The notes under the pieces: model-generated
What the model was told of the DNA's origin: nothing
What the model saw: the letters and a program-made list of their open reading frames with translations, nothing else
Database searches by the model: none
Shown: one piece after another, positions 1 through 11,322 of the stretch
Layout of the letters: the number at the start of each line of letters is the position of its first letter
How positions within the stretch are numbered: the stretch's first letter is position 1
Program-made: the position numbers and the translations under genes
Origin: Saprospiraceae bacterium
GTDB lineage: Bacteria > Bacteroidota > Bacteroidia > Chitinophagales > Saprospiraceae
Length of the DNA stretch: 64,000 nucleotides
Assembly: GCA_016711125.1 (NCBI GenBank)
Contig: JADJTQ010000001.1
Coordinates: 930,001 to 994,000, forward strand
Reading direction: 5' to 3'

Positions 1-67
1 TATATTACCCTATCTTTGTTCTAAATAGCTGTAGCAAATCGATAGAGGTTCCATCTTATCCTGAAAA

Positions 68-1615
68 GTGACCAACATGAGCCATGTGACCGATACTATT
101 ATCAAAACGATGTCTTCTGACAATGTTGGGATTGTAGCCAATCAATGGGGGCTGGCTAAGGGAACAATTGTTTTTGATCACATTGTCCTGGTAGAAGATA
201 TTCCGATGGGACATAAGGTGGCATTGGAAAACATCAGGGTAGGCGAAGATGTCATACGTTACGGTCAAGTCATCGGGATCGCCACTCAAGATATTCCTCA
301 AGGTGCGTGGGTTAATGAGACGATCATCCGCATACCCGAACCACCTGACCTTGATGAAATCATCTATGAGAAACCCACCGGTAGGGAAATGGAGCCGCTG
401 CCCGGCTATACATTTGAGGGATTCAGAAATGCTGATGGCAGCGTAGGTACTAAGAATGTACTCGGTATCACTATCAGTGTACAGTGCGTGGCGGGCGTAA
501 CAAACTTCATCACGGACAAAATCAAAAAGGAACTACTGCCAAATTATCCCAATGTTGATGATGTAGTGACTTTTACCCATGGATATGGCTGTGGGGTGGC
601 TATCGAAGCACCGGCTGCAATCATTCCGATTCGCACCATCCAGAATATTGCCAGGAACCCCAATTTTGGTGATGAGGTAATGATCATCGGTTTAGGCTGC
701 GAGAAATTGAGACCAGAACGATTGATGCCAGTTTCTGAATCAACCTCAAATCATAATTCAATACTTTATTTGCAAGATGAAGCCTACGAAGGATTTGAAA
801 CGATGGTTGTTGCCATAATGGAAATGGCTGAAAAACATCTGAAGAGGTTGAATCTAAGGAGGCGGGAAACCTGTCCGGCTTCAGATCTGGTAGTAGGTAT
901 GCAGTGTGGAGGTAGCGATGCATTTTCGGGTCTGACCGGTAATCCAGCCGCTGGATATGCCGCTGACTTGATCGTGCGGGCTGGTGGAACAGTGATGTTT
1001 TCGGAAGTCACTGAGGTGCGTGATGCAATTCATCTATTAATATCAAGAGCGGTCAATGAAAAGGTGGCCCAGGCACTGAAAAACGAAATGGCCTGGTATG
1101 ATCAGTATTTGGAGGCTGGCTCTGCTGACCGTTCAGCCAATACAACCCCCGGCAATAAACGAGGTGGATTGAGTAATATCGTTGAGAAAGCTTTGGGATC
1201 CATCGCTAAATCAGGGACTTGCCCTATTGTTGATGTGTTGGGTCCAGGGGAACGAGTACGTACAAAAGGGCTCAATTTCCTGGCTACTCCAGCCGGTGAT
1301 TTCGTCTGTGGTACCCTACAGCTAGCAGCAGGAATGAATGTTCATGTCTTTATAACCGGACGGGGTACACCCTATGGCTTATCAATGGTGCCGGTTGTAA
1401 AAGTCAGCTCGAACACAAAACTGAGCAATCGATGGTTTGACTTGATTGATTTTGATGCCGGACCCATTGCGAATGGACAAAGCAGTATCGAGGAGATGGG
1501 TTGGCAATTGTTTAATTTGATTTTGGAGGTTGCCAGTGGGCATAAAAAAGTTGCCACTGACAGGTTGGGACTTTACAATGACTTGGTTTTATTCAATCCT
1601 GGACCCCTGACCTAA
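68..1615 (+). CDS. garD: Galactarate dehydratase (GarD/UxaA superfamily)
   Basis: Predicted to dehydrate D-galactarate to 5-keto-4-deoxy-glucarate in hexarate catabolism; cytoplasmic, metal-dependent. About 515 residues, matching the length of GarD rather than shorter altronate dehydratases. The N-terminal SAF-like region (about residues 10-95) is followed by a conserved junction with YTFEGFRNADGSVGTKN and a catalytic body containing GLGCEKL, MQCGGSDAFSG, SPGNK-like TPGNKRGG and TGRGTPYG. The first possible start is GTG at 68; ATG at 77 is an alternative three codons later. No transporter or aldolase for the pathway is next to it, so the pathway context is missing here. Galactarate rather than altronate is inferred from the strong resemblance to GarD as I remember it. 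Confidence 0.88.
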   Translation: MTNMSHVTDTIIKTMSSDNVGIVANQWGLAKGTIVFDHIVLVEDIPMGHKVALENIRVGEDVIRYGQVIGIATQDIPQGAWVNETIIRIPEPPDLDEIIYEKPTGREMEPLPGYTFEGFRNADGSVGTKNVLGITISVQCVAGVTNFITDKIKKELLPNYPNVDDVVTFTHGYGCGVAIEAPAAIIPIRTIQNIARNPNFGDEVMIIGLGCEKLRPERLMPVSESTSNHNSILYLQDEAYEGFETMVVAIMEMAEKHLKRLNLRRRETCPASDLVVGMQCGGSDAFSGLTGNPAAGYAADLIVRAGGTVMFSEVTEVRDAIHLLISRAVNEKVAQALKNEMAWYDQYLEAGSADRSANTTPGNKRGGLSNIVEKALGSIAKSGTCPIVDVLGPGERVRTKGLNFLATPAGDFVCGTLQLAAGMNVHVFITGRGTPYGLSMVPVVKVSSNTKLSNRWFDLIDFDAGPIANGQSSIEEMGWQLFNLILEVASGHKKVATDRLGLYNDLVLFNPGPLT

Positions 1616-1632
1616 TTTGATTTCCTGAACTC

Positions 1633-2597
1633 CTACAAAGTTAAAACGACGCCTTCACGGGCAATGTTCATACCTGCATCAAGCACAATCTTGACAGCCG
1701 CCGGATCGTCGAAGACCAGCGGATTCGTATGATTGAAATGAATAAAGTGGATTTTTCTTCGATCAGAGAGGTCAAGTTGCCGGAATAAATCAATTGATTC
1801 AGTGACAAGAGGATGGGGTATTTCGCTCATATCCCGGTTTTTCAACTCTCCATTTTTGAAGAACGTACCATCTACCAGAGCGTAGTCGACTTCGCGGATC
1901 AACTGCAAGATATCCACTCGCCACTTGTTCCACTTATCGATATCGGGTATAAAAAGCAATTTTTAGTGGGGCCACTGACCACAAATGCTGCCGTCTCCGA
2001 ATATTCATCACGATGAGGCACTAATAAGGCTCGACATGATACATTTACACTCAATTGGTAGGTAGAGTCTGGCACAATCGGTCGAATGTCAATATTCTGC
2101 TCAGATACCAGCTGACTCCACGGCCCATTGTTACGAAGATATTCGGCCATCCGGGGTAATACCATTACCGGCATTTTGCTGGCATTCATCATTTCTTTAC
2201 CCAATTGCATCAGCCCGGTATAGTGGCCGACATGGGCATGAGTAATTAAAATACCCTTAGTCTCCCATCCAGTGGCCACCATTAGGTTTTGCCACTGCTC
2301 CCGAAGATCGGGGGTCGCTTCAATCATCCAGGTCATTTGAGATTCCCGATCAACAATACCCAGACACACAGGAGATCTTCTTTCGACTGTACCCAGCCAG
2401 GCTTTTTCACAACAGCTGGACTTACAACCTATCTGCGGATAACCGGCATCCTGTGTTATGCCCAAGATCCTAACTTGCGCCTGCTGCATTGGAGTTGATT
2501 CGATAGATTGACCCAGAATCATGGGGTAGTATACAAGAAAAAGGCCCATTACAACCAAAAGTTGAATGGGTCCTCCTATGTTCTTAATTCTTAACAA
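1633..2597 (-). CDS. PqqB-like MBL-fold metallo-hydrolase, exported (frameshifted)
   Basis: Metallo-beta-lactamase-fold protein resembling the PqqB branch: it has the early GITQDAGYPQIGC segment with a nearby cysteine pair, then the metal motif THAHVGHYTG, where the usual Asp of HxHxDH is Gly. A hydrophobic stretch after ILLRIKNIGG ending near MILGQ looks like a signal peptide or anchor. The reading frame breaks at a T run at 1960-1964; adding one base joins the N-terminal part to the C-terminal part that contains DGTFF and HFNHTNP. The start is uncertain: TTG at 2597 keeps the whole signal sequence, ATG at 2549 trims it. It follows the Bax-inhibitor gene by about 8 bases. No other pqq genes are nearby, so a role in PQQ synthesis is not supported. 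Confidence 0.72.
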
Positions 2598-2605
2598 GAT
2601 GTCTT

Positions 2606-3367
2606 TTAATCCCGGCTGGTAAAAATCGAAAGAATTCTTAGGATTTCTATATAAATCCAAACCAGAGTGATCAAAAGCCCCATGGCTGCAAACCACTCCA
2701 TATAGATAGGAGCACCGTTTTCCTCTCCCTTTTCAAATTGATCGAAATCGAGCAATAGGTTTAAGGCGGCGATTGCCAAAATACCGAGGCTAATAATCAA
2801 CGTAAGTGGGGTTGCCTGGTGTAAGAATGGCATATGTACACCAAAAAGACCTAAAACAAATGATACTAAGTAAAGCACAAATATACCACCAGTGGCCATA
2901 ACAATTCCGGTGCGAAAAGATTTGGTTACTTTAATCAAACCGGACTTATAGATCGCCAGCATAACAAAAAAGACGGCAAAAGTCAAGGTCACAGCTTGCA
3001 GAACAATCCCACTAAATGCAAGTGCATACATTTTTGTGATGCCACCGATAAAAAAGCCTTCTAAAATAGCGTAGATCGGTGCATAGGTAGGTGCTTTCTC
3101 AAGCTTTCTGGCGGTGAGAAAAACAACAATCAGACCGCCTATGGCCCCTCCCCAGGTTAATATCGGGCTGGGAAATGTAAAGGATACGGCAGCTGCTGCC
3201 AGTAACATAGAGCCCAGTAAAAAAGTCTTATTTACCGCACCGGAAACGGTCATTTTATCTTCACCGGCATAATCAACTGAAGTGCTCGCCTTGGCAAACT
3301 TCTCTTCGTTTAAATAAGGATTGGACGATTCAAAAATTCCTTTTCTTGCTCTTGTTTGTGTATTCAT
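2606..3367 (-). CDS. Bax inhibitor-1/YccA family membrane protein
   Basis: Integral inner-membrane protein of the BI-1 family, with about seven hydrophobic segments spread over residues 50-250 and a conserved C-terminal region containing NLLLDFDQFEKGEE followed by the last membrane helix (WIYIEILRI). About 253 residues. ATG at 3367 is preferred over one five codons upstream. In other bacteria the family includes YccA and YbhL, associated with FtsH and proton or calcium leak; the role here is unknown. It is probably co-transcribed with the downstream metallo-hydrolase, since the gap is only a few bases. Confidence 0.88.
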   Translation of the reverse strand: MNTQTRARKGIFESSNPYLNEEKFAKASTSVDYAGEDKMTVSGAVNKTFLLGSMLLAAAAVSFTFPSPILTWGGAIGGLIVVFLTARKLEKAPTYAPIYAILEGFFIGGITKMYALAFSGIVLQAVTLTFAVFFVMLAIYKSGLIKVTKSFRTGIVMATGGIFVLYLVSFVLGLFGVHMPFLHQATPLTLIISLGILAIAALNLLLDFDQFEKGEENGAPIYMEWFAAMGLLITLVWIYIEILRILSIFTSRD

Positions 3368-3539
3368 AAAATTAATGATCAAGTGATTTACTAGCTATTA
3401 ACAACATTAGGGGTATAATAAGTTTAATTATATCACACTAATTTGGTCAAATGCCTATTCGAATTTTTACCATAAATACGATATGTCACCGTAATTGTAA
3501 ATGTATGGAATTTCGTTTTCAACTGATGGAAGGATTGTT

Positions 3540-3575
3540 GGAAGGGAGACCATCGCCTCCCTTTCCAGATTTTTT
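3540..3575. terminator. Hairpin with T tract on + strand
   Basis: Arms GGAAGGGAG (3540-3548) and CTCCCTTTCC (3557-3566) pair with a one-base bulge, followed on the + strand by a TTTTTT run. It lies just past the 3' end of the giant leftward peptidase gene, so it probably marks that transcript end, although the T run favours rightward termination. Confidence 0.45.
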
Positions 3576-3582
3576 CCCTCTA

Positions 3583-6500
3583 TTAATCAATAAGAATCAT
3601 TTTCTTCATAGCCAGGTATTCACCGGCTCTTAGTCGATAATACAGCACTCCGGAAGTACCGAGGTCTTTCTTTTCAAGGAGGACCTTATTGTAGCCTTTA
3701 ACGAAGGTACCATTGATCGACTTGAGTAATCTGCCGGTAAGGTCGTAAACTTCGATTGAGGCCACCATGGATTCTGGCAATGCAAATCCAATGCTTGTTT
3801 CATACTGAAAAGGATTAGGCTGGTTTTGCTCAAGTAAATATTCATTCGTTAACAAATCAGAAGATAGACCAGCATCTCCAGTGACCTGATTATTTCCCTG
3901 ATCTCCATTTATTTTTGAATGGACAAATCCGGAATTTGTATGTGTCATATCTTCCACATAGGTCATGATATCGTGATTGCTCACGACTGGTGGGTTACAT
4001 CCACTCAAGTCTGATTGCACAACCAGCACTGCATCACAATAGTCACGGGTATTGCTTGGATGACTGATTATCCACATCCTGACCAGCCTGGTACCAATAT
4101 CTGAGCAACCGACTTCAAGGAAATCCAGGTCGCCAGCGGCGCTTAAATCATCTTCGGTATCAGTAATAAACTCGATGCGATATTCCAGACTGTCGTCACC
4201 GCAGGCAGGGGTACTACTGCGATCAAACTCAGAGGCCCAGACCACGGCATGGGCGCTGTCTACCTCCCCGTCATTGTCGCTGTCCCATGGAGTCAGACGA
4301 GCAGTGAGGGTCGTAATGCAAACAGGAGTCGGTTTTTTACCGGAATTGACCGTAATGGTATACTCGCAATAACCTTCATTGGTACATTCATCTTGAACCT
4401 GAACTTTCAATTTATAGGTGCCCGGTAAGAGGTTTTCGATCGAAATGCCAAAGTTTTCTTCCCCATCACCTGATAGATCATCACTTCCACTTTCTACAGC
4501 ATAATGGTCATCTGGATTTGTGATCTCTCTCAGTTCCCACGTGTAAGCAATCAAACCGCATTCATCATTCGCATCCACCACCACATTGAGGGTATATTCA
4601 CAGGCTCCCAATACCACCGTATCACCATTGGCTACCGGTCCGGTGATCAGACAAACCGGAGGCACCGTGTCAGTAACGATGATTTTCTGGACACATTTGT
4701 CCACCACAATACCGGCATCAAGCCACCATTTGCCTACTGGGGCAATGCTGCCCGAAGCGTCAGTACCATATGCACACCAGTCTGCGAAGTACCAGGTGCG
4801 TATGATCTTGTAGCAGGCAGCATCACCACCGACGATCTTAAAGACTTTGTCTTCATGCGCGATGCCCACAATCCGACAATCATCGTCAAACTGGTAAGTC
4901 GCATATCCGGTATTTTCCGGGCCGGCATCACCGATCACATTGCCGTCTGGTCCATATTCAATCTGACAGCTGAACACCTCGGTATCACCAGGCACATCAA
5001 ACATAAATTTATTGAGATCGCATTCATTGCCTACCCAAATACGCTGATGCCGGTAAATAGTGTCAACCGGATGCCGTAAACTATCCGGAAATCCATCATA
5101 TGATCCTGGTGGACAGCTTTGCCAGATCTTAAACTTACGGAAAATGTACCCCTGACCACAATGGTCAAAATCACACCAAACTTCCTGCTCACAATACACA
5201 TTTTGGGCACAATTGACCGCCACAATTCCTTTTTGGAAGTTGAGCGTATCCGGTTCATAATAACAAGTAGTTACCAGACTGTCGACCCACTGATATCCTA
5301 AATGATCATCGTAGATCCTGACTTGTTTCCATTCGCTGGTACAGTAGCAGACGCTGTCATAGAAAGCGATATTACAATCAATCTCCTTGCCTTCTGCATC
5401 CACATAGTTGCCGTAGGAATCTACCCAGGCTTTGCAATAGCCGCCAAAAATGCCATCCAGGGCGTCAAAACCAGCCTGCTGGCCAGACTTAGCCTGATCA
5501 ACGATGTATTGTATGCTGACCTGATGTTGCTCACCCGGATAGTTGTAATTATTTTCTTTATATACTTTGCAGGTGATCACCACCTGCTCGACCACATCTT
5601 TAGCCACCTGGATGGGGGTGAGATCTTCCACCCATACTTTGGTCCAGGCAGTGCTCCAGTTGCACCAATAGTCCATCACCAGGATTTCAACTGTTACAGG
5701 CCCACAAGCATCTTCGCAAGAGAAAGGTACCGCATCACTCCAGCCTCCGCCGATCTGAGACCATTTGTCTATCAAATCGCTTAGCATAGGCATATAAGCA
5801 GCTCCTGCTGAAAAGGTTTCCCCATTGACAAATGGTGAACCAATGGAAGATTGATAAGATGCAGTTAATAAATTATAGACATGAATCGTACCTGGCCTAT
5901 CGGTGACCAGATAGATTTTACCGCTTCCCACGGCGACACCGTCGATGTCTGTCTCGCCAGAGGGATAATCAGCTACTTTTGTCAGGGTACCCGAGCTCAG
6001 GTTGATCGCTACTATTTGGAGATTGAGATCGTCTGCGCCATAAATTTTACCGGTCTCCGGATCTCCATCTATGCCTCCGATTCCACTATCAAGAAACAAG
6101 AGGTCGCCCGTGATTGGCAATACCAGATTGGCCTCCAGACTTAATAAGTCAATTTCATAAATACCCCGCACATTTGCTCTGTCAAACTGTTGTGATCCAT
6201 ACAGTTTTCCGTTGGAGATGGCCAGACCATCTATTCTGATGGATGGATCACCACCCACATTTTTGATTTGACCTAAAAGTATGGGAGTATTACCCCCAAA
6301 TGGCAGTGCATAAAGGATGTTCCCATCATTATTATAGCCTCCAAAAGAGGAGGTAAACAGAATGCGTTGGTTGGCCAGATCGGTGGTTGCTCCCATACTC
6401 CCAATGAGTCAAAAAGGGTGGTGGTTGTACCATTTGGTTGGACATAAAAGGCCGGATTCTGCGATCCGCCAAAAAGCGATGTGCCAACGAAAATAGTCGA

Positions 6501-9500
6501 TGGATTTTTCCACTTAGCGGCAAAATCACGATCGCCAATAGCCTGATCAACTAAACCACTAAAGTACTGATCGTCAACGACATAGGGATGATCCTGGCAA
6601 CGCAACGTGGCATGTTTCATCAAATCATATTGCCAGGCGTTGTACATCAGGTCGCCGCATGGCACATTATCGTGACAAAACCATTCCAGCGTTTTAGCGT
6701 AATGCGCTTCCACCTCATCCAGATGCTTATCGGTCTCCAGGTGTGCTTGCCAGATTGTATCGTGATGCTCGCTGATCCAACAAGTATCAATCGAATCGCA
6801 TAGATCAATACACGATTCATACCAGTCAGATCTTCGAGCCAGTAAAAAGTTGACCCCACAATTATCCCAACTTCCTTCATCAAAGGTAGAGGCATCCACC
6901 CAAACCTTCTTGCTGCTCAAACTCACGGTAACTCCTTTGTCGGCAATTGCAATCGGTCTGGTGCCATCCTTAACTCTGATGTAGCATCGGTAGGTGGTCA
7001 GGTTATGGCAGCTGTCATAGGGCCTCATAGACCACCTCGTACGGAAGTTCCCGATGCGGCAATTTAAACTGTGTATGAGATTCGTAACACTTATCGGTAG
7101 CATTGTAAAGCAGAACGGCAGTGCCAATGCCATCGATGGTTGCCTTAACTTGCTTGACGCCTGACCAGTCGTCCTTTACAATCACCGGGGGTAGATATGA
7201 GTAGGCAGCACATTCGTGACTTGTTGTGTAAACAATCGGTATGGAGGTGCTGTCTTTACATAAGATTTCCGGTGCTAAAGTATCCAGATCGGTGACCCAA
7301 AATTCGCAACGCCAATATCCCGGACCCAGCTGCTCTGCCATATTTGGTGCCATGCCTGCAGAAGGTGAGACGGGACAAGTCAGATCGGGAGTGCCATAAC
7401 ATGATTGTTTGATGTCGACGATCACCTTGTATTGAGTTTCACAGCTGCCTCCAAATTTCCAGGCATCCAAATGAATGGAAAGTCCACATTTATCATCAAA
7501 GTCTGAAGCGGTAAACTCCAACATGCCATCTTTGTCCAGGTCAGAAATTTCTACAAGGTAAAGAGTATCACAGATTCCAAACCTGCTGTACGTAATAAAT
7601 GGTCCTATATGAACGGTTGTGTCAGCACAATAGACGGTATCTTTGGCCTCGCAATAAATATTCTCTGGAGTAATTTCAGGAAACTGTAATACAACTATCG
7701 TATCAAAGGCCACACCCCGGTTTCCTCGTTTATCAAAAGCCTCCCATTCCCTCATAATTACTTTGACCGTATCTTGAATACCAGGTACGCAATCATAGGC
7801 AGTGATCCAGTCAGCGACGAATTTGGCGGTTGGGATTGGCTCATATCCACATGCAATCAGTACCGGGGGAGGGGTTCCTCCAATCCCCCCCTTATGTACA
7901 AGTTCATCGTCGCAATACACCGTAATAGCTCGCCCAGGGAGATAGGGAACCTGGTTATTTTTGAAGGTCAATCGGCTCCAGCAAGAACCCAACGCATTTG
8001 AAATAGTTACTTTTAATTCGGCACCTGCTAATGCGCAGGCATTGGGTAATACCAGGTAGTGCGTTGCATAGACGTTCAGTCTCTGAGTAATTAATACTGG
8101 TCCGCGATGTACAGTGACATTCAATTCACCCAAGCCAACCGCTGAGTTCTTGAGTAAATTCGAAAGATTAATCCGCGCAATTCCGTCGGGGGTGATGGAT
8201 GCATTAATGTCTTGACAATTCGGGCTTGCATTTAGGGGAATTGCCGAACTCAATGCGTGGCCGACGTTGATTAAGCCAGCTCCGCTTCCATAATCAAAGC
8301 CGGGGTTTAACATATCATCTGCAGTATTAATCAAGGCAGCTTTGACCTCATCTTTGGTGTAACCGGGGTTAGCTTCGAAGATCAAGGCGGCGGCGGCGGC
8401 ATGTGGTGCAGATGCAGAGGTGCCAAAGAAATTAGGAAAGATATCTGGATCCTGCGCTATATCAGCGAAAAAGAAGGTTGTATTTCCCCCGTCAGGTGCA
8501 ACAAAATCAGGTTTATTGTAAGTTACAGGTGCAGGAAGCATAGCCCCCGTGGCATCAAAAACGATCGGAACTCCTCCCCACGAAGAAAAAGGCTCTAATC
8601 CGGCCGGAGGTCCGAAGCCATAGGGAGGGGTAGCATACCAGGGAGCAGCTCCAACAGCACAGGCACGAGCTGTGTTAGCATGGCCTACTATGGTCGGAGC
8701 CGTGTTACCAAATTCGAGTACGGGTGAAGAACTATATACAATGATCTTGATTCGATTTGGCAACTCAAATCCTCCATAAAAATCTACTGAGAGATTCAAA
8801 GTTCCACTGCCAATCAGACCAATACCCTCTACCGGGTCGCCACTGCCTAATACGTTATCTTCCAAACCGGCACCAATGATGTTGAATTCAGTATCGTAAG
8901 CATACAAATCTAAATCAACTAATGAAGAGGCCCCTCCAGTGGCGCTAAAAAAAGGTTGATCCCACTGTAAAATGATGATGTGTTCGCCCGGAGTAAGTGC
9001 CACGCTGAGATATGGATCGCCAGGGGCAAATTCATGAGAGCTAATGTAAGTGAATGGGGCCATTGGGTTATCAATCGATGGACCTCCAGTGTAGATACCT
9101 TCGTATGAATTCCGACTTTGATTTCCAGCCGATGAAAAATACATGGCACCCAATGAACATACCTGATCGACCGCCTGGGCGATGATTCCCGGCATATAGT
9201 AAGGCTCGGCAAAATAGAAGACATCATCCACAATAATATTACAACCAGCCGTATGCAAATCGAGGATACCTTGAGCAAAATCTGCATCACCAATAAAAGC
9301 GGTGTGGAAAGCCAACTCTGCCCCAGGAGCCACATCGTGAATGATTTGCAACATAGCACGTCCTTCGTCAATACCACCACCTCCCAGATCCGATAAAACA
9401 TCAATAGGGGTGGTAAAGCCATTCGGATTAGTAGCTCCAGGCAGATCACCTGTCGTAATATCGGCCATCGCTCCACCAAGATCATTATAACTGTCTGAGA

Positions 9501-10062
9501 GCACACCGATCTTATTGCCTGCACCATTTACGTTATATATGATGCGGGCGATATCAGACAATTGGGCAATGTCACCCTGACTGGTCGCAGCACCAATATT
9601 GGTTACTGGTTTTTTTACGAGACTGATTCTTTTTGAATTAGGCAAATTTTTCAATAAGTTTAAGGTAGCCATTGGCATTAGACAGTTGATGACTTGCTTG
9701 AAGTGCCGGATACGGGATGCTCCTTGAGATTTCAGAGATTCCATGCAGGCAGTTACGTCGGTAGCCACCACTTCCAAAGCTATTTGGTCGCCTGACATAA
9801 CCAGAAAATCCTTAGCAAGCGGCATGATCTTATCCACCGTTTCGCCCGGTTTCATACCCTCATAGGCATCCATGAACATTATAAGATCAATGTTCATTTT
9901 GAGGTCCTGAGAGCGTTGTTTGATATTCTCTGCTGCATTGGGATTCTGGTCCATTTTAAAAAGAGGCTGGAATCCTTGACTATGGAGGACACCCTGAGCA
10001 GCCAGCATGCTTAAAAACGTTAATAGTAAGATCTTGCTGTTGACAAAGGTTTGGACGTTCAT
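3583..10062 (-). CDS. Giant S8/sedolisin-like serine peptidase with T9SS sorting domain (two frameshifts)
   Basis: Secreted multidomain protein of roughly 2,150 residues once two frameshifts are repaired (CCC at 7020-7022 and near 6400-6402). ATG at 10062 opens a signal peptide (basic NSK, then ILLLTFLSMLAAQG). The peptidase domain covers about residues 150-620: Asp190 in GVLSDSYN, an acidic GGIDEGRAM/IIHDVAPGAEL segment and Ser549 in GTSASAPH. The spacing and acidic residues recall sedolisin-like S8 proteins. A very long cysteine-rich region of HYR/Ig-like repeats follows, with PPVC and DECG modules, interrupted near 5780-6400 by a beta-propeller-like stretch. The last 85 residues form a type A T9SS domain (QNQPNPF, VYDLTGRLL, KKMILID). 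It is likely displayed on the cell surface or secreted. Substrate is unknown. Confidence 0.85.
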
Positions 10063-10290
10063 CTCTGGTTCAGGTCTTTGGTTATTGAACTGTAAGTTTA
10101 AAGAATAGATCACGATCTAAGAAATTAGGAAGACCGCATTTAATATATTGTTAAACTCTATATATGAACTTCAGATAATGAGCTAGTTATATAGTGTTCC
10201 GTAGCACTATATGATTCTTTTCGTAAGCGTGAACACATTGTTTGTACCCGGTGTTATTAGAGGCAGACTCAGAGAAGAATAGGACGAGGT

Positions 10291-10328
10291 AAAAAAAAAG
10301 GCGATTAAATGGATATTTAATCGCCTTT
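10291..10328 (-). terminator. Bidirectional intrinsic terminator of rpsT
   Basis: Perfect 10-bp inverted repeat GGCGATTAAA (10300-10309) and TTTAATCGCC (10316-10325) with a 6-base loop. On the minus strand it is followed by nine Ts (the A run 10291-10299), and on the plus strand by TTTT. It lies 20 bases past the rpsT stop. Confidence 0.9.
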
Positions 10329-10346
10329 TAGTATAATTTATAGCGG

Positions 10347-10598
10347 TTAGAGAGTAGCTACGTGTTTTGTTAACTTACTCTTTAAATTAGAAGCTTTATT
10401 CTTGTGAATATTGTTGTTTTTTGATAGTCTGTCAATCATGCTGATCACTTTGAGGAGAAACTTCTCAGCCTCCGATTTATCCGTTAGATCTCGAAGGTTC
10501 TTAATCGCGGTTCTTGTCGATTTCTTATAATATCGATTTCTCAGTCGTTTGGCGTTGTCCTGACGAATTCTTTTCTGTGACGACTTATGATGTGCCAT
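10347..10598 (-). CDS. rpsT: 30S ribosomal protein S20
   Basis: 83-residue, very basic protein with the S20 signature: MAHHKSSQKRIRQ at the N-terminus, KRLRNRYYKKSTRTAIKNL, and the C-terminal IHKNKASNLKSKL. It binds 16S rRNA during small-subunit assembly. Length is typical. The gene is single, with its own terminator downstream and a promoter region upstream that holds a -7 box and a perfect palindrome. Confidence 0.97.
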   Translation of the reverse strand: MAHHKSSQKRIRQDNAKRLRNRYYKKSTRTAIKNLRDLTDKSEAEKFLLKVISMIDRLSKNNNIHKNKASNLKSKLTKHVATL

Positions 10599-10831
10599 AA
10601 TTGAATTGCAAATTTAGGAGTGCAAAGATAGATATTTCTTCTGAAATATCTATCTAACTAAAATAGACTTTTTTAAGCAACCTCGTACAATCTAAGGATG
10701 ACGGGCCATTTAGGCCATTGACTTTCTAAAAAATCGTATGGTAGAAGAGGCCTTAACAAAATATTACGTGTCAGATATGAGCCTTTTTTTAGTTAAAGAC
10801 CCCCTCGAAAGTCTTTTTTTAAGGTAAAAAC
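10599..10831. other. Intergenic region between rpsT and HU
   Basis: Divergent intergenic region. Apart from the rpsT promoter palindrome at its left end and the HU promoter to its right, I see no coding potential or RNA gene. Confidence 0.6.
10623..10654 (-). promoter_or_regulatory. rpsT promoter -7 box overlapped by a perfect 28-bp palindrome
   Basis: On the minus strand TATCTTTG (10630-10623) matches the Bacteroidota -7 consensus TAnnTTTG, about 25 bases before the rpsT ATG. A perfect inverted repeat, GATAGATATTTC (10627-10638) and GAAATATCTATC (10643-10654) with a 4-base spacer, overlaps this box and covers the region where a -33 box would be expected; no clear TTG is seen there. It could be an operator, or simply a symmetric AT-rich element. 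Confidence 0.55.
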
Positions 10832-10862
10832 TTGTTTCGACCGAATCGACCGCCTAACTTTA
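10832..10862 (+). promoter_or_regulatory. Candidate promoter of the HU gene
   Basis: TTG at 10832-10834 and TAACTTTA at 10855-10862, separated by 20 bases, fit the Bacteroidota -33/-7 pattern with one mismatch in the -7 box. They lie about 40 bases upstream of the HU start. Confidence 0.5.
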
Positions 10863-10902
10863 CTGCCGTATTATACATTTATTTAATCTAAAACTTCTAC
10901 TA

Positions 10903-11175
10903 ATGAACAAAGGAGATTTAATCGAGAGTGTAGCAAACCAGTCTGGACTAACCAAGGCAGATGCTGCCAGGGCTGTTGACGCAGTGTTGGATGCAATCAC
11001 AGGTAGTCTGATGCAAGGAAATAAAGTGACATTGCCAGGCTTTGGAACATTTTCTACTTCTAAAAGAGCAGCTAGGTCTGGCCGTAACCCTTCAACAGGA
11101 GCTACCATCAAGATCAAAGCTAAAACCATTGCTAAGTTTAAACCAGGTTCAAAATTGACTGAAGCTGTCAACTAA
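10903..11175 (+). CDS. HU-family DNA-binding protein
   Basis: 90-residue nucleoid protein of the HU/IHF family, a dimer that bends DNA. It shows the N-terminal helix pair (NKGDLIESVANQSGLTKADA), the beta-arm entry LPGFGTFSTSKRAAR and the arm GRNPSTGATIKI, followed by the C-terminal KFKPGSKL. Length and motifs are those of a typical bacterial HU. It is monocistronic, with a candidate promoter upstream and a hairpin terminator downstream. Confidence 0.96.
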   Translation: MNKGDLIESVANQSGLTKADAARAVDAVLDAITGSLMQGNKVTLPGFGTFSTSKRAARSGRNPSTGATIKIKAKTIAKFKPGSKLTEAVN

Positions 11176-11217
11176 CCTTAGCTACAACGAGATTTAAAAA
11201 AAAGATAAGAATGAAGT

Positions 11218-11250
11218 GAAAGGCAGTCGTTTTGATTGCCTTTCCTTTTT
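11218..11250 (+). terminator. Intrinsic terminator after HU
   Basis: Arms GAAAGGCA (11218-11225) and TGCCTTTC (11237-11244) with an 11-base loop, followed by CTTTTT. It is 43 bases past the HU stop. Confidence 0.85.
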
Positions 11251-11322
11251 CTGACTCAGATGCTTATTTCGAGCGCCAAAACTAAAGACCAATGCCATTG
11301 CATTTTACCATAAGAGTTTAAT

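Noticed and set aside
4504..5784. Several plus-strand frames of 60-190 codons opposite the giant peptidase
   Set aside because: They are shadows of the coding strand in a long GC-balanced gene, without motifs or start context.
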